Of a stretch of 64,000 nucleotides of DNA, positions 44,296 through 53,378 are shown piece by piece. The number at the start of each line of letters is the position of its first letter. The first letter of the stretch is position 1. Under the pieces are notes generated by a model that was not told where the DNA came from, ran no database searches, and saw only the letters and a program-made list of their open reading frames with translations. This stretch comes from Pseudomonadota bacterium (GTDB lineage Bacteria > Pseudomonadota > Gammaproteobacteria > Steroidobacterales > Steroidobacteraceae), in NCBI GenBank assembly GCA_023417315.1, contig JAEZFW010000083.1:1-64000 (forward strand), given 5' to 3'. The position numbers were made by a program, and so were the translations under genes.

Positions 44296-46635
44296 ATGGT
44301 CCGCCTCAATCCGCTGGGACTCGCCTTGTCGGTACCGCACTATCGATTGCTGCTGATGCTGTGGGCAGCGATGCTTGCTGCTGCGCCTTCTCTCGCTCAG
44401 CAAGCCGGTAAACGTGTGGCTGAGGTTCTCGAATCCTTGGGCGCGCAGGGTATCGAGTTCATCTATACCACCGCGCTCGTTCCTGACGACATGCTCGTGC
44501 GCTCGGAGCCGGTTGCCCAGGACGGCCTCGAGCTGGCCCAGGAAATCCTCGCGCAGCATCGGCTGCAGATATTGCGAGTCGCCCCCGGAACCTACGCAGT
44601 GGTCCGCGGGCGAGCGCCCAGCCCATCTCAGGATGCCGCGCAGGACACGGAGCGAGACGCGCCGCGCGGAGAGGTGGAAGAGATCATCGTGTCGACGAGC
44701 CGCTATGCGTTGGCGAGCGAAAACGTCCAGGCGAACACTTTGCTGACACAGCAGGACGTGAGCGCACTTCCAAAACTCGGCGATGAGACTTTGAAGGCCG
44801 TACAGCGCCTGCCTGGCGCCGCCACCAATGGCATCTCCGGGCTTGCCGCAATTCGTGGCGGCGAGCCGAACGAGACATTGATTCTGCTCGACGGCGTTCA
44901 GCTCTTCGAACCTTTTCATCTCAAGAACTTCTTCAGTCCAGTGAGCCTGCTCGACTCGCGCATGATTTCCGAAATGGACGTGCACGCTGGCGGTTTCCCG
45001 GCGAGCTTCGGGGGACGCATCAGCGCGGTCCTGGATGCGCGATCTGTAAAGCCGCAGGCGGATCGGTACTACGAGCTCGGAGCGAGTCTCTTTCATACCA
45101 ACGTGCTCGCTTCGCATCGCTTTGCGAAGCAAAGGGGCCAATGGCTCGTCTCAGGCCGCCGCAGCAACCTCGATCAGATCGCCGAAGCGCTGGACTGGGA
45201 TTTCGGGGAGCCTCGCTACTTCGATGCGTTCTCGCGCTTGGACTACGAGCTCTCTCCTGCCACCCGCGTGAGCGCGAATTACTTGGGATCGCGGGACAAA
45301 GTACAGGCGCAACGTTCCTCTCGCGCAGAATCGTCCCGCAATGAGTATCGTAACAATTACGGCTGGCTCAGCTTGGATCACGAGTGGTCGAGCACGGCTG
45401 CCATGCGCATCGTCGGCTCCTTCACCGATGTCACGAACGAGCGCAGCGGCCGCGTCGATCGAGCCGATGAGATCGTCGGTATCGTGAACGACGAACGCGC
45501 CTTCCATATCGCGGGACTGCAGATCGACGGCTGGTACGAGACAGAACGCTTCATGCACAAATGGGGAGCCAGCGCAAAACGGCTCTCGGCGACTTACGAC
45601 TACGCAACGGATGTGCGCTTCCAAGCGGGTTATCCGTTCCCCGACTCGCCTGCCTCGCAAACGCAATGGACCACGCGGTTGCGCCCGTCCGGCGATGAAT
45701 ACAGCGCCTATTGGTCCGCGCGCATGCAGCTGTTCTCCAAGCTGACGACGGAGCTCGGCCTGCGTTGGGACGATGAAACCTATACCGGCATGGATGACAC
45801 GAATCAGCTCGCGCCGCGCATCAGCGCGATGTATCTGCTTCCAGCAGGAGAGCGGTTGCGTTTCAGCTGGGGGCGTTTCTATCAGTCGCAGGCGATCAAT
45901 GAAGCGATCGTGGAGAATGCGTCCACATACTTCTATCCGCCGCAACGTGCGGACCAGTTCATCGTGAGCTACGAGTCCGATGCGTTCGTGGGGATGCAAT
46001 TGCGCATCGAAGCGTATCTCAAGGACTATGACCGATTGCGTCCGCGGTGGGAGAATCTCTTCGATCCGATCGTGCTCGCGCCCGAGCTGGAATATGACCG
46101 CATCTTCATCGATCCCGACCGGGCGCGCGCGGAGGGAATAGAGATCCTGCTTTCGAGCCGAAACGGTCCGCGCTGGCAGTGGTGGCTAGGCTATACGTGG
46201 TCGCAAGTGAAAGACGTGATTGAGGGCCGCGAGTTCTCGCGCAGTTGGGATCAACGTCATGCGGTGACAGCGGGGCTCCACTGGCGACACGCTCGCTGGG
46301 ATGTCACGCTCGCGCACACTTATCACACAGGATGGCCGACGACTCCTGTGTCGGTGGTCGGGACGGGAGCGCAGGCGCGCATCGTCATCGGCGAGCGAAA
46401 CAGCGTGCGGCTCGATGACTTCAACTCGTTAGACCTGCGCATCAACCGCAGTTTCGAGTTGCCTCGGGGCGAGCTCGACGTGTTCTTGGAGGTATCCAAC
46501 TTCTTCAACGAGAGCAACGCGTGCTGCATCGAACCGGTCGTGAGCCGCTCCTCATCGGGAATGCTCGAGCTCGATCAGGACACGACGTACTGGCTCGGGC
46601 GAGTGCCCTCGATCGGCGTGCTCTGGCGCTATTGA
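44296..46635 (+). CDS. STN-bearing TonB-dependent transducer (FecA-like)
   Basis: This 779-residue receptor has a signal peptide (LLLMLWAAMLAAAPSLAQ), an STN signalling domain (about 38-105, VAEVLESLGAQGIEFIYTTA to LRVAPGTYAVVRG), a TonB box EEIIVSTSRY, a plug (GLAAIRGGEPNETLILLDGV, FGGRISAVLDARS) and a beta-barrel. STN receptors report ligand binding to FecR, so this is the output and input of the sigma/FecR pair at 41788-43408. The plug resembles those of the FecA/FhuE-like and carboxypeptidase-regulated families. A Cys pair (NACCIEP) lies near the C-terminus. Ligand probably a metal complex, given the VIT neighbour. Confidence 0.95.
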   Translation: MVRLNPLGLALSVPHYRLLLMLWAAMLAAAPSLAQQAGKRVAEVLESLGAQGIEFIYTTALVPDDMLVRSEPVAQDGLELAQEILAQHRLQILRVAPGTYAVVRGRAPSPSQDAAQDTERDAPRGEVEEIIVSTSRYALASENVQANTLLTQQDVSALPKLGDETLKAVQRLPGAATNGISGLAAIRGGEPNETLILLDGVQLFEPFHLKNFFSPVSLLDSRMISEMDVHAGGFPASFGGRISAVLDARSVKPQADRYYELGASLFHTNVLASHRFAKQRGQWLVSGRRSNLDQIAEALDWDFGEPRYFDAFSRLDYELSPATRVSANYLGSRDKVQAQRSSRAESSRNEYRNNYGWLSLDHEWSSTAAMRIVGSFTDVTNERSGRVDRADEIVGIVNDERAFHIAGLQIDGWYETERFMHKWGASAKRLSATYDYATDVRFQAGYPFPDSPASQTQWTTRLRPSGDEYSAYWSARMQLFSKLTTELGLRWDDETYTGMDDTNQLAPRISAMYLLPAGERLRFSWGRFYQSQAINEAIVENASTYFYPPQRADQFIVSYESDAFVGMQLRIEAYLKDYDRLRPRWENLFDPIVLAPELEYDRIFIDPDRARAEGIEILLSSRNGPRWQWWLGYTWSQVKDVIEGREFSRSWDQRHAVTAGLHWRHARWDVTLAHTYHTGWPTTPVSVVGTGAQARIVIGERNSVRLDDFNSLDLRINRSFELPRGELDVFLEVSNFFNESNACCIEPVVSRSSSGMLELDQDTTYWLGRVPSIGVLWRY

Positions 46636-46638
46636 AGA

Positions 46639-46664
46639 GGCTGCGGACGCATGCGCCCGCAGCC
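46639..46664. terminator. Hairpin between convergent receptor and PepSY genes
   Basis: GGCTGCGG (46639-46646) and CCGCAGCC (46657-46664) form an 8-bp stem with a 10-base loop directly after the receptor stop codon. No T-run follows, so factor-independent termination is uncertain. Confidence 0.55.
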
Positions 46665-46672
46665 GCTCAAGG

Positions 46673-46942
46673 CTAGTCGTCCATCTTTTCGCGCAGGACG
46701 TTCCCACTGACGGGATCGACGTCGAGCTCGACTCGCTGGCCGGCGGAGTTCGTCGCCTCCACTTCCCACACGCCATCATCTCTCTCGACGTCTTCGATGT
46801 TCGTGTAGCCCGCGCTCTCGAGCTTGGCAATGACCTGCTTGGCATCGAGCTGAGCAGCAGTTGCATTCTGAGCCTGCGCGACCCAGATCGGAGCGCTTGC
46901 TGCGACGGCCACGGCCAATATTCCAGGTAATAGTTTCTTCAT
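46673..46942 (-). CDS. Small exported PepSY protein
   Basis: This 89-residue protein has a signal peptide (KKLLPGILAVAVAASAPIWV) and one PepSY domain (QLDAKQVIAKLESAGYTNIE, DGVWEVEATNSAGQRVELDV, PVSGNVL). GGAGGATGTG before ATG 46942 is an excellent ribosome-binding site. PepSY proteins can inhibit peptidases or bind metal, and are often controlled by PhoPQ-like systems; a two-component system and a second PepSY gene lie divergent, 130 bases away. The two PepSY genes may share a control region. Confidence 0.92.
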   Translation of the reverse strand: MKKLLPGILAVAVAASAPIWVAQAQNATAAQLDAKQVIAKLESAGYTNIEDVERDDGVWEVEATNSAGQRVELDVDPVSGNVLREKMDD

Positions 46943-47074
46943 CACATCCTCCAAATCGAACAACCCTTCAGTGGCAAACAGCACCACGAGCGAAATGATT
47001 GCAGAGGACCTCTAAACCAATCGTGAGCGTTCCGTTCATGATCTGTTTAGGCGGCGGTTTGCTAACGTGTCGCC

Positions 47075-47380
47075 ATGAGAAAGCTTGCCCTCGCTACGAT
47101 CGCCATGTGCATTGCGTGCACGAACGTCGTCATGGCGGACGATGACGATCACGAAGTCGCACGCCGCGCTGTCGAACGCGGCGAGCTCCTGCCGCTCGCG
47201 ACGATCCTCAAGAGCGCCGAGCGCGACTATCCAGGCCGAGTGCTCGAGGTCGATCTCGACCGTGAAGGTGGCAGATACTTATACGAGATCGAAGTCTTGT
47301 TGAAGGATGGGCGTGTCATCGAGCTCACGTACGACGGCACGACGGGCAAGCTGCTGGAGACCGAGATCGAGGATGATTGA
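47075..47380 (+). CDS. Exported PepSY protein at the head of a two-component operon
   Basis: This 101-residue protein has a signal peptide (KLALATIAMCIACTNVVMA), an acidic start (DDDDHEVARRAV) and a PepSY domain (LATILKSAERDYPGRVLEVD, RYLYEIEVLLKDGRVIELTY, TTGKLLETE). It is followed, across a 150-base repeat, by an OmpR-type response regulator and its kinase in the same direction, the common arrangement of PepSY genes with PhoPQ/QseBC-like systems. It could be a periplasmic accessory of the sensor. Confidence 0.93.
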   Translation: MRKLALATIAMCIACTNVVMADDDDHEVARRAVERGELLPLATILKSAERDYPGRVLEVDLDREGGRYLYEIEVLLKDGRVIELTYDGTTGKLLETEIEDD

Positions 47381-47391
47381 GCGCAGGGTGA

Positions 47392-47526
47392 CAGTCAGGC
47401 AACGGTTGACGGTTTACAGTTGACGGTTGACAGCCAGAGGACGCTGCATGTTGAGCTTTGTAAGCGACTTTCAACCAAGCGCACCTGCACAGCCTTCTGA
47501 CCGTCAACCGTCAACTGTCAACTAAC
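47392..47526. repeat. GTTGACGG-word inverted repeat within the PepSY/two-component operon
   Basis: Left arm 47392-47435 (ACAGTCAGGCAACGGTTGAC, GGTTTACAGTTGACGGTTGA) and right arm 47493-47526 (CCTTCTGACCGTCAACCGTC, AACTGTCAACTAACG) are near reverse complements around a ~57-base loop. Arms consist of repeated GTTGACGG words. The element ends 3 bases before the response-regulator start codon, so it lies over its ribosome-binding site and might sequester it. Confidence 0.78.
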
Positions 47527-47529
47527 GCC

Positions 47530-48201
47530 ATGCGCGTCCTAGTCGTTGAAGATGAAGCCACCCTTGCAGAGCGCATCCGCGCCGCGCTCGTCGCTGCGGG
47601 TCTGACGGCGGACATCGCGCCTGATGGGCTCGAGGCTCAGTTCCTGGGCGAAACTGAAAACTACGATGCCGCCGTGCTCGATCTCGGTCTGCCGAAGGCA
47701 GACGGGCTCAGCGTACTCGAACATTGGCGTGCAGCGGACCGCAAGATGCCGGTGCTCATCCTTACTGCGCGCAGCCGATGGCACGAGAAGCTGGCCGGTT
47801 TCAACGCAGGTGCGGATGACTATCTGACGAAGCCGTTCGAGATGGACGAGCTCGTCGTCAGAGTCAAGGCGCTGATTCGACGCAGCGCGGGTCACGCCTC
47901 CGCTGTCCTCGAATGCGGCGCACTGAAGCTCGACACGAATGCTGCCCGCTTCGAATACGACGGACTACCCATCGAGCTCACGGCTCACGAATATCGCATT
48001 CTGGCGTTCCTCATGCACCATGCAGGGCGTGTCGTCAGCCGCACCGAGCTGCTCGAGCATGTCTACGCGCGCGATGCGGACAGCGACTCGAACGTTCTCG
48101 ACGTCCTCATCGGCCGCATTCGCAAGAAACTGCCGGAGCCGCTCATCACCACGGTGCGCGGTCAAGGATTCGTGCTCGGTAGGACGCGTGAGGCATCTTA
48201 A
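47530..48201 (+). CDS. OmpR/PhoP-type response regulator
   Basis: This 223-residue regulator has a receiver domain with the acidic pocket VVEDEA, phosphoacceptor D51 in AVLDLGLPKADG, the Thr and Lys in LILTARSR and YLTKPFEM, and a winged-helix domain (LTAHEYRILAFLMHHAGRVV, DSNVLDVLIGRIRKKLP, VRGQGFVL) of the QseB/PhoP group. No strong Shine-Dalgarno is seen; the GTTGACGG repeat arm occupies the site. It overlaps the kinase gene by 14 bases. Probable targets include the PepSY genes. Confidence 0.95.
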   Translation: MRVLVVEDEATLAERIRAALVAAGLTADIAPDGLEAQFLGETENYDAAVLDLGLPKADGLSVLEHWRAADRKMPVLILTARSRWHEKLAGFNAGADDYLTKPFEMDELVVRVKALIRRSAGHASAVLECGALKLDTNAARFEYDGLPIELTAHEYRILAFLMHHAGRVVSRTELLEHVYARDADSDSNVLDVLIGRIRKKLPEPLITTVRGQGFVLGRTREAS

Positions 48202-49516
48202 GTCTCTGCGCGCCAGGCTGTTGCTTGGAGCACTGGTCTGGCTCGTGCTCGCGAGTCTCCTCGGAGGGTGGGCGCTCTCGTATGCGTTCCGTACAGCTGC
48301 GCAAGATGCCTTCGATGCACGTCTCACCTCATTGGTTGGAATCTTGATCGGGCTCGTGGACGTGGATGCGCAAGGCCGACTGCACCTTGGCCGGCCCATC
48401 GGCGATCCTCACTTCGAGCAGGTTTACTCAGGCTGGTATTGGCTCGTCGAGAATGAGGCGGGCGAGCGTCTGCGCTCGCGCTCTCTATGGGATCTCGCGC
48501 TCGAGATCCCGAGCACCGCGGTGGCTTCGACGCCTACGATCACGAGCACGCGCGATCCTCTAGGGCGCGAGATTCGTCTCGCTGCGCAGCGTGTCATTCT
48601 GCCGGGCTCGGTACGACCGGCCACCTTCATTGTGACCGGCGATGCCGAGGCGCTCGCGGCGGAGATTCGCCGCTTCGATTTCGTACTTCGCATCGCGCTC
48701 GGCGCGCTCGGGCTCGGGCTCTTACTCGCAGTGTTGCTGCAGATTCGATTCGGATTGAGGCCGCTCGAGCGGCTCGCACGAGAGATCGAAGCCGTGCGCA
48801 CCGGCAAGACAGAACGATTGACTGCGCTGAATACGAGCGAGCTCGACAGCGTGGTCGCGGAGCTCAACTCGCTGATCGATCACAATCGCCGTATCGTCGA
48901 GCGTGCGCGCGCGAGCGCGAGCGATCTTGCGCACGCGCTGAAGACACCGCTCGCTGTGATGGGCTCACTCGATGGCGATGGCAGCGATGCGGCTCGTGAA
49001 CGACGACATCAGCTCACCACCATGGAGCGCATCGTCACGCGCCATCTCGCAAGGACATCTGCCGCTGGCCCCGGGGCGCGCTCGTTGGTGCCCATCTGGA
49101 CCATCATCGATGAGATCTCGCGCGGACTCGCGCGCGTCTACGTGGAACGTCGGGTCGAGATCCTCAATGAAGTCGGAAAAGACATCGCCTATCCGGCGGA
49201 TCGCGAGGACCTCGAGGAAATGTTCGGGAATTTGCTCGAGAACGCCTGCAAGTGGGCAAGTCGAGGTGTTCGCGTGAGAAGCGATACGCCTGGCGATGAG
49301 CTCATCGTCGTGGTTGAAGACGATGGGCCGGGCATGTCGGAGGATGATGCCAAACATGCGATCGATCGGGGCACCCGGTTCGATGAGAAGGCGCCTGGCA
49401 GCGGCCTTGGGCTTGCGATCGTGACGGACTTGGCGACGCTCTATGAAGGAAAGCTCGAGCTCTCGCGCTCTGACCTCGGCGGGCTGAGAGCCAAGTTGCG
49501 ATTACCGCTTCGCTGA
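48188..49516 (+). CDS. PhoQ/QseC-type sensor histidine kinase
   Basis: This 442-residue kinase has a transmembrane helix (LLLGALVWLVLASLLGGWAL), a periplasmic sensor of about 110 residues (FDARLTSLVGILIGLVDVDA to ILPGSVRPATFIVTGD), a second helix (VLRIALGALGLGLLLAVLLQ), HAMP, the H-box DLAHALKTPLAVM, and an ATPase domain with N-box NLLENACKWASR, DDGPGMS and GSGLGLAIV. GTG 48188 is chosen, giving a 14-base overlap with the response regulator; longer in-frame sequence would run through the regulator gene. Likely senses cations or envelope stress, by family. Confidence 0.95.
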   Translation: MRHLKSLRARLLLGALVWLVLASLLGGWALSYAFRTAAQDAFDARLTSLVGILIGLVDVDAQGRLHLGRPIGDPHFEQVYSGWYWLVENEAGERLRSRSLWDLALEIPSTAVASTPTITSTRDPLGREIRLAAQRVILPGSVRPATFIVTGDAEALAAEIRRFDFVLRIALGALGLGLLLAVLLQIRFGLRPLERLAREIEAVRTGKTERLTALNTSELDSVVAELNSLIDHNRRIVERARASASDLAHALKTPLAVMGSLDGDGSDAARERRHQLTTMERIVTRHLARTSAAGPGARSLVPIWTIIDEISRGLARVYVERRVEILNEVGKDIAYPADREDLEEMFGNLLENACKWASRGVRVRSDTPGDELIVVVEDDGPGMSEDDAKHAIDRGTRFDEKAPGSGLGLAIVTDLATLYEGKLELSRSDLGGLRAKLRLPLR

Positions 49517-49578
49517 CGAAACGCCGAGAACAGGAGACTGGACGGGGCTTCGTAAGCTGCAGGGCGCCCGCTCGTCCC

Positions 49579-49607
49579 CGACGGCGTCGGGTTGAAACCC
49601 GACCTAC
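49579..49607. repeat. GTAGGTCGG-word hairpin, copy 2
   Basis: GTCGGGTT-GA-AACCCGAC (49586-49603) followed by CTACC is a perfect 8-bp stem in the gap between the kinase and the convergent TonB receptor. It matches the right half of the element at 37069-37124. May end both transcripts. Confidence 0.65.
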
Positions 49608-49619
49608 CATTAGCCACCG

Positions 49620-52007
49620 TTAGAATTTCACTCTCACGCCCACCCACGCTGCGCGTGGCGGCCCCGAGCCGAAGAAGCGTGCGTCTTCGAATTCGGGGAA
49701 CACTTCGTCCGGCTCGCCAAGGAGTCCGAATGTTTCATATTCCTCATCCAGCGCGTTCTCGATGCGCGCGAATAGCGAGGCGTGATCGTTGAAACGATAC
49801 TCGGTACGCAGATTCAGCACGGTGTACGAATCCGTCTTGCCTAGAAGATTGGGCTCATCGCCGCGCAGATAGACGCCGGAGCGATACGCGACGTCCGCAC
49901 CGACGGAGAACCGCTCGTTGAACGAATAATCGGCACCGACGTTGGCCTGATGCGCAGGGATTCCGGGGATCGTCGATCCCGAAGATACGAGCAGCGCGCC
50001 CTCGCCCACGATCGCCTGTGCGTCTTCGTCCTCTTCGAACACTGGATGATTCGGACTGTTCACGATGAAGGCATCGTCGAAAGTCGCATCCACGTAGGTG
50101 TACTCGAAGAACCAGTGAAGGCGCTCGGCCTGTTGAGACACGCCGAGCTCGATACCGGCACGACGCGTATCGCCGACATTGTCGAAGAATCCCACGTTCG
50201 CCTGCGCGCCGCCGGTCGTCTGGAACAAGATGTCATCCCGATTGATGGTATAGAACGCGCCCACGTTCCAGCGCAGCGCATGATTGGTTCGACCGCGCAG
50301 GCCGATCTCTGCGGTACGTGCGACGACCTCATCGAGTGGCGGATCCGCGAGGAACGCATTCGGTAGATTGCACGGCGCGTCCTCGCTTGCACACGCAAGC
50401 TCCACCGGTGTCGGTGTACGTGTCGACTCGCCGAGGTTCGCGTAAAGCGACGTCGCGTCGCCGAGTTGATAGGTCATCCCGACGGCAGGATTGAAACGCT
50501 CGAAGCGGTGACTGCCATTCAGCTCCGGCGATTCGCCGGTGCGATCGTTCAAGCGGATTCGCGACGTATCGAATCGGCCCGACAGGGTGACACCGAAACG
50601 GTCCGTCAGCGCCAATGTGTCCGAGAAGTACGCGCTCGCGATCGAGACTTCGCTCTCGACGTCCGTGACGAATTCCTCTGCGAAGATCCCAGTTCGCGAG
50701 GTTGCGCGGTTCTCCAGCAGGCGCGCCACTTCGGTCACAGAGTTGAACGAGGTGCGCCCCTCGTTCAGCGCAACGCCGAACGTGAAATCGTTCGGGCGAC
50801 CCGCGAAGTCGCCGCTCCAGGTGAGCTGAGCCGAAGCGCCGTAGCTCTCCTGCTCGCGCCGCCCGATATTGTTGATGGCATCGAGCTCCTCATCGTCCAT
50901 CTCCGCTTCGATCGGATTGCCTTGCATGTCGAGTACCAGCTCGATGTCATCGTCGATGTCCGCCGAGCACTCATCGTTGCCGTCCACGTCCTCGAACTCT
51001 TCCTCGACGAGGAACTCGTCATCGCCGAATTCGCATTCCTCGAATATGGTGCCGTCGCCGTTGAAAGAATCGGTATCGATCTCTCGGTAATAAGCATTGC
51101 CCACGAGCATGAGCGATTCCGAAAGACGGTGCTGGCCGGATAAGATGAGGCTAACCTGCGAGTTCTCGGTCAAATCCGGATGCGTGAACACTTGCTCGCG
51201 ATCGATCTCGAGCAGCTCAGCGGGAGACGCCCCGTTCCCTCGCAGCTCGGTCTCGCCGATGGAGATGCTCAAATCTAAAGACGACTCCCCGGCACCTCTC
51301 CAGCTCACTACGCCGAAATAGCGCAACGCCTCAGACTCCGAATAATCCCGCCAGCCATCCTCTTCGAAGTAGTCGAGGGCGGAGTAGAAGCCGAACGAAT
51401 CACCGTGCGTACCGTATTGGGCCGATGCCACCGTCCGTCCGAACGAGCCGCCGTAGAGCTCGAGCGCCGCGCCTTGGTGGTCGAAGCCATTTTTCATCTG
51501 CAGCGAGAGCGCCCCGCCCAGCGAGTTCAAGCCGAAGACAGGATGGGCTCCGCCCAATACTTGGACGCTTTGCACTGCGGACAAAGGAATCAGGTCCCAG
51601 TTCACCGTGTCGCCAAACGGCTCATTGATGCGTACGCCGTTCTGATAAACCGCGAGTCCTTGCGGCAAGCCGAGAAGCGGCGAGGCCGTGAAGCCGCGGA
51701 AGTTGACATCGGGCTGCAAGGGATTGTTCTGCGCGTGATTGATGTTCACGCCGGCGAAGGATCGGTTCAGCAGGTCGGTGATATCTGTCGCGTGAAGCCG
51801 CTCGATATCTGCAGCGGTCGCGAACTGCACGCTGGACGGGACGAGCGATTCATCGATCGCCTCACCCAACGGCGCAGTGACAATGACTTCCGGCATGGGC
51901 CGACCTGATTGCGAATCTGCAGCCCAGGCGCCCCCTGCAGCAGTACCCCCCGCGAGCGCGAACGCGATTGCGGATCGAATCTTGTTGGTTTCACTCACCA
52001 TGCTCAT
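49620..52007 (-). CDS. TonB-dependent receptor with acidic extracellular insert
   Basis: This 795-residue receptor has a signal peptide (IAFALAGGTAAGGAWA), TonB box PEVIVTAPLG, a plug (DITDLLNRSFAGVNINHAQN, NFRGFTASPLLGLPQGLAVY, GVRINEPFGDTVNWDLIPLS) and a barrel ending AAWVGVRVKF. The plug resembles the Fe-citrate/FecA and HmuR-like groups of Xanthomonads. Around residues 316-380 an insert is extremely acidic (for example DEFLVEEEFEDVDGNDE) and carries two Cys residues, well placed to bind cations at the cell surface. No STN domain. It is divergent from a NarL-type kinase gene. Confidence 0.93.
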   Translation of the reverse strand: MSMVSETNKIRSAIAFALAGGTAAGGAWAADSQSGRPMPEVIVTAPLGEAIDESLVPSSVQFATAADIERLHATDITDLLNRSFAGVNINHAQNNPLQPDVNFRGFTASPLLGLPQGLAVYQNGVRINEPFGDTVNWDLIPLSAVQSVQVLGGAHPVFGLNSLGGALSLQMKNGFDHQGAALELYGGSFGRTVASAQYGTHGDSFGFYSALDYFEEDGWRDYSESEALRYFGVVSWRGAGESSLDLSISIGETELRGNGASPAELLEIDREQVFTHPDLTENSQVSLILSGQHRLSESLMLVGNAYYREIDTDSFNGDGTIFEECEFGDDEFLVEEEFEDVDGNDECSADIDDDIELVLDMQGNPIEAEMDDEELDAINNIGRREQESYGASAQLTWSGDFAGRPNDFTFGVALNEGRTSFNSVTEVARLLENRATSRTGIFAEEFVTDVESEVSIASAYFSDTLALTDRFGVTLSGRFDTSRIRLNDRTGESPELNGSHRFERFNPAVGMTYQLGDATSLYANLGESTRTPTPVELACASEDAPCNLPNAFLADPPLDEVVARTAEIGLRGRTNHALRWNVGAFYTINRDDILFQTTGGAQANVGFFDNVGDTRRAGIELGVSQQAERLHWFFEYTYVDATFDDAFIVNSPNHPVFEEDEDAQAIVGEGALLVSSGSTIPGIPAHQANVGADYSFNERFSVGADVAYRSGVYLRGDEPNLLGKTDSYTVLNLRTEYRFNDHASLFARIENALDEEYETFGLLGEPDEVFPEFEDARFFGSGPPRAAWVGVRVKF

Positions 52008-52237
52008 TCCCGGATGTCCTTCTTGAAGTGGCGACTACGTATGTCGGCCACCTGCTCTCTGCGGCGCACTAGAATTTCACGTGGGCGCAAAAGTTGCACA
52101 AGAGGAGATTGTCCCGATGTCACCAGGAATATTTCCCGGGCACGTGCGCCAAGATAGTGGGTTCGAATAGTGGACCGAGCTGAGCCAACGGGTCACCAGC
52201 GCACAGCTTGCGCCTCGACACTCGGAAGGAGAATGCC

Positions 52238-53281
52238 ATGTCATCCGTGACACACTGTAACGATGCACCGTCGAAACGCCACAGCTACTTTCCCTGGCGT
52301 GACGCGGCTGCGGTCATCGCGGTGACGCTCCTTTCTGCTCTTGTGTTTGCGCGCATCGACTTGAGCGAAACACTCTTCGCAACGACGCGCGGTTGGGAGC
52401 ATCTGCAGATCGACGAGTTGCCCGTGACTCTGCTCGTGCTCGCCGCCAGTTTGGGGTGGTTCGCCTGGCGGCGTTACAAGGAGATGCGTGCGGAACTGCG
52501 GGCGCGCCAAGGAGCCGAGTCTCGACTCGCTCTGCTCCTGCAAGATCATCGTCGCCTCACACAGCAACACGTGGAGTTGCAGGAGTCGGAGCGTAAAGCG
52601 CTTGCCCGCGAGCTACACGATGAGCTCGGTCAGTACTTGAATGCGATCAAGACGGACGCAGTTGCAATTCAAGTGCGCGCCACGCACCGCGACGCGCAGA
52701 TGCATCGGGCGGCGAGCGCCGTGATCGCTCATTGCGATCATCTGCAGGAAACCGTACGCAATCTCATCGGCCAGCTGCGCCCTGTCGGTCTCGACATCCT
52801 CGGTCTGCGGGCAGCTCTCGAGCATTACATCGAGGTCGTTCGACAGAGCACGCCGCAGCGGCAACTTCGCTTGCGCATGGAGGGTGAGCTCGATGACTTG
52901 GACGATGCGGCTTCGCTCGCGCTCTACAGGCTGATACAGGAAGGTCTCACGAACGTGTCGCGCCACGCCGGCGCGCGCAGCGTCGAGATCACCATTGAGC
53001 GTCGTCAAGCCGAGACGGATGAAGTGGCGATCAGCTTGTGCGACGACGGGCGCGGTGCGAATCCGGAAGCGAAGACGCTCGGTCTCGGACTTCTCGGCAT
53101 GCGGGAGCGCATCGAGATGCTCGATGGAACGTTCGAGATTCGCACAGCACCGGGTAAGGGATTCGCCATCCACGCGTTCGTTCCGGTGGCTCGCCGCAAT
53201 CCGTGCGCGCCCATGAAGGAATCCGTCGGAGCCGGCATCTCAGCTGGGCATCGATATGAGCACGAGCCGATCGGAAAATAG
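52238..53281 (+). CDS. NarL-partner sensor histidine kinase (HisKA_3)
   Basis: This 347-residue kinase has two transmembrane helices (DAAAVIAVTLLSALVFARID and ELPVTLLVLAASLGWFAWRR) with a short periplasmic loop, a coiled coil, the HisKA_3 motif with phosphoacceptor His in ALARELHDELGQYLNAIKTD, and an ATPase domain (LYRLIQEGLTNVSRHAGA, DDGRGANPE, LGLLGMRERIEMLDGTFEI). GGAAGGAGAATGCC precedes ATG 52238. The response regulator follows 97 bases later. With so small a sensing region, it probably senses membrane state or a partner protein. Confidence 0.93.
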   Translation: MSSVTHCNDAPSKRHSYFPWRDAAAVIAVTLLSALVFARIDLSETLFATTRGWEHLQIDELPVTLLVLAASLGWFAWRRYKEMRAELRARQGAESRLALLLQDHRRLTQQHVELQESERKALARELHDELGQYLNAIKTDAVAIQVRATHRDAQMHRAASAVIAHCDHLQETVRNLIGQLRPVGLDILGLRAALEHYIEVVRQSTPQRQLRLRMEGELDDLDDAASLALYRLIQEGLTNVSRHAGARSVEITIERRQAETDEVAISLCDDGRGANPEAKTLGLGLLGMRERIEMLDGTFEIRTAPGKGFAIHAFVPVARRNPCAPMKESVGAGISAGHRYEHEPIGK

Positions 53282-53378
53282 GAACGAACGCATGGGACCC
53301 TCGCGGCCACTTTCACTCGCATCCTTGTGTGCCGACGTGTCGGTGCGTGTCTGCAATCTCAAGTGTGAGCGTTAAGTC

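Noticed and set aside
52150..52175. GGGTTCGAAT motif like a tRNA T-loop
   Set aside because: No acceptor, D-arm or anticodon stem can be formed around it.
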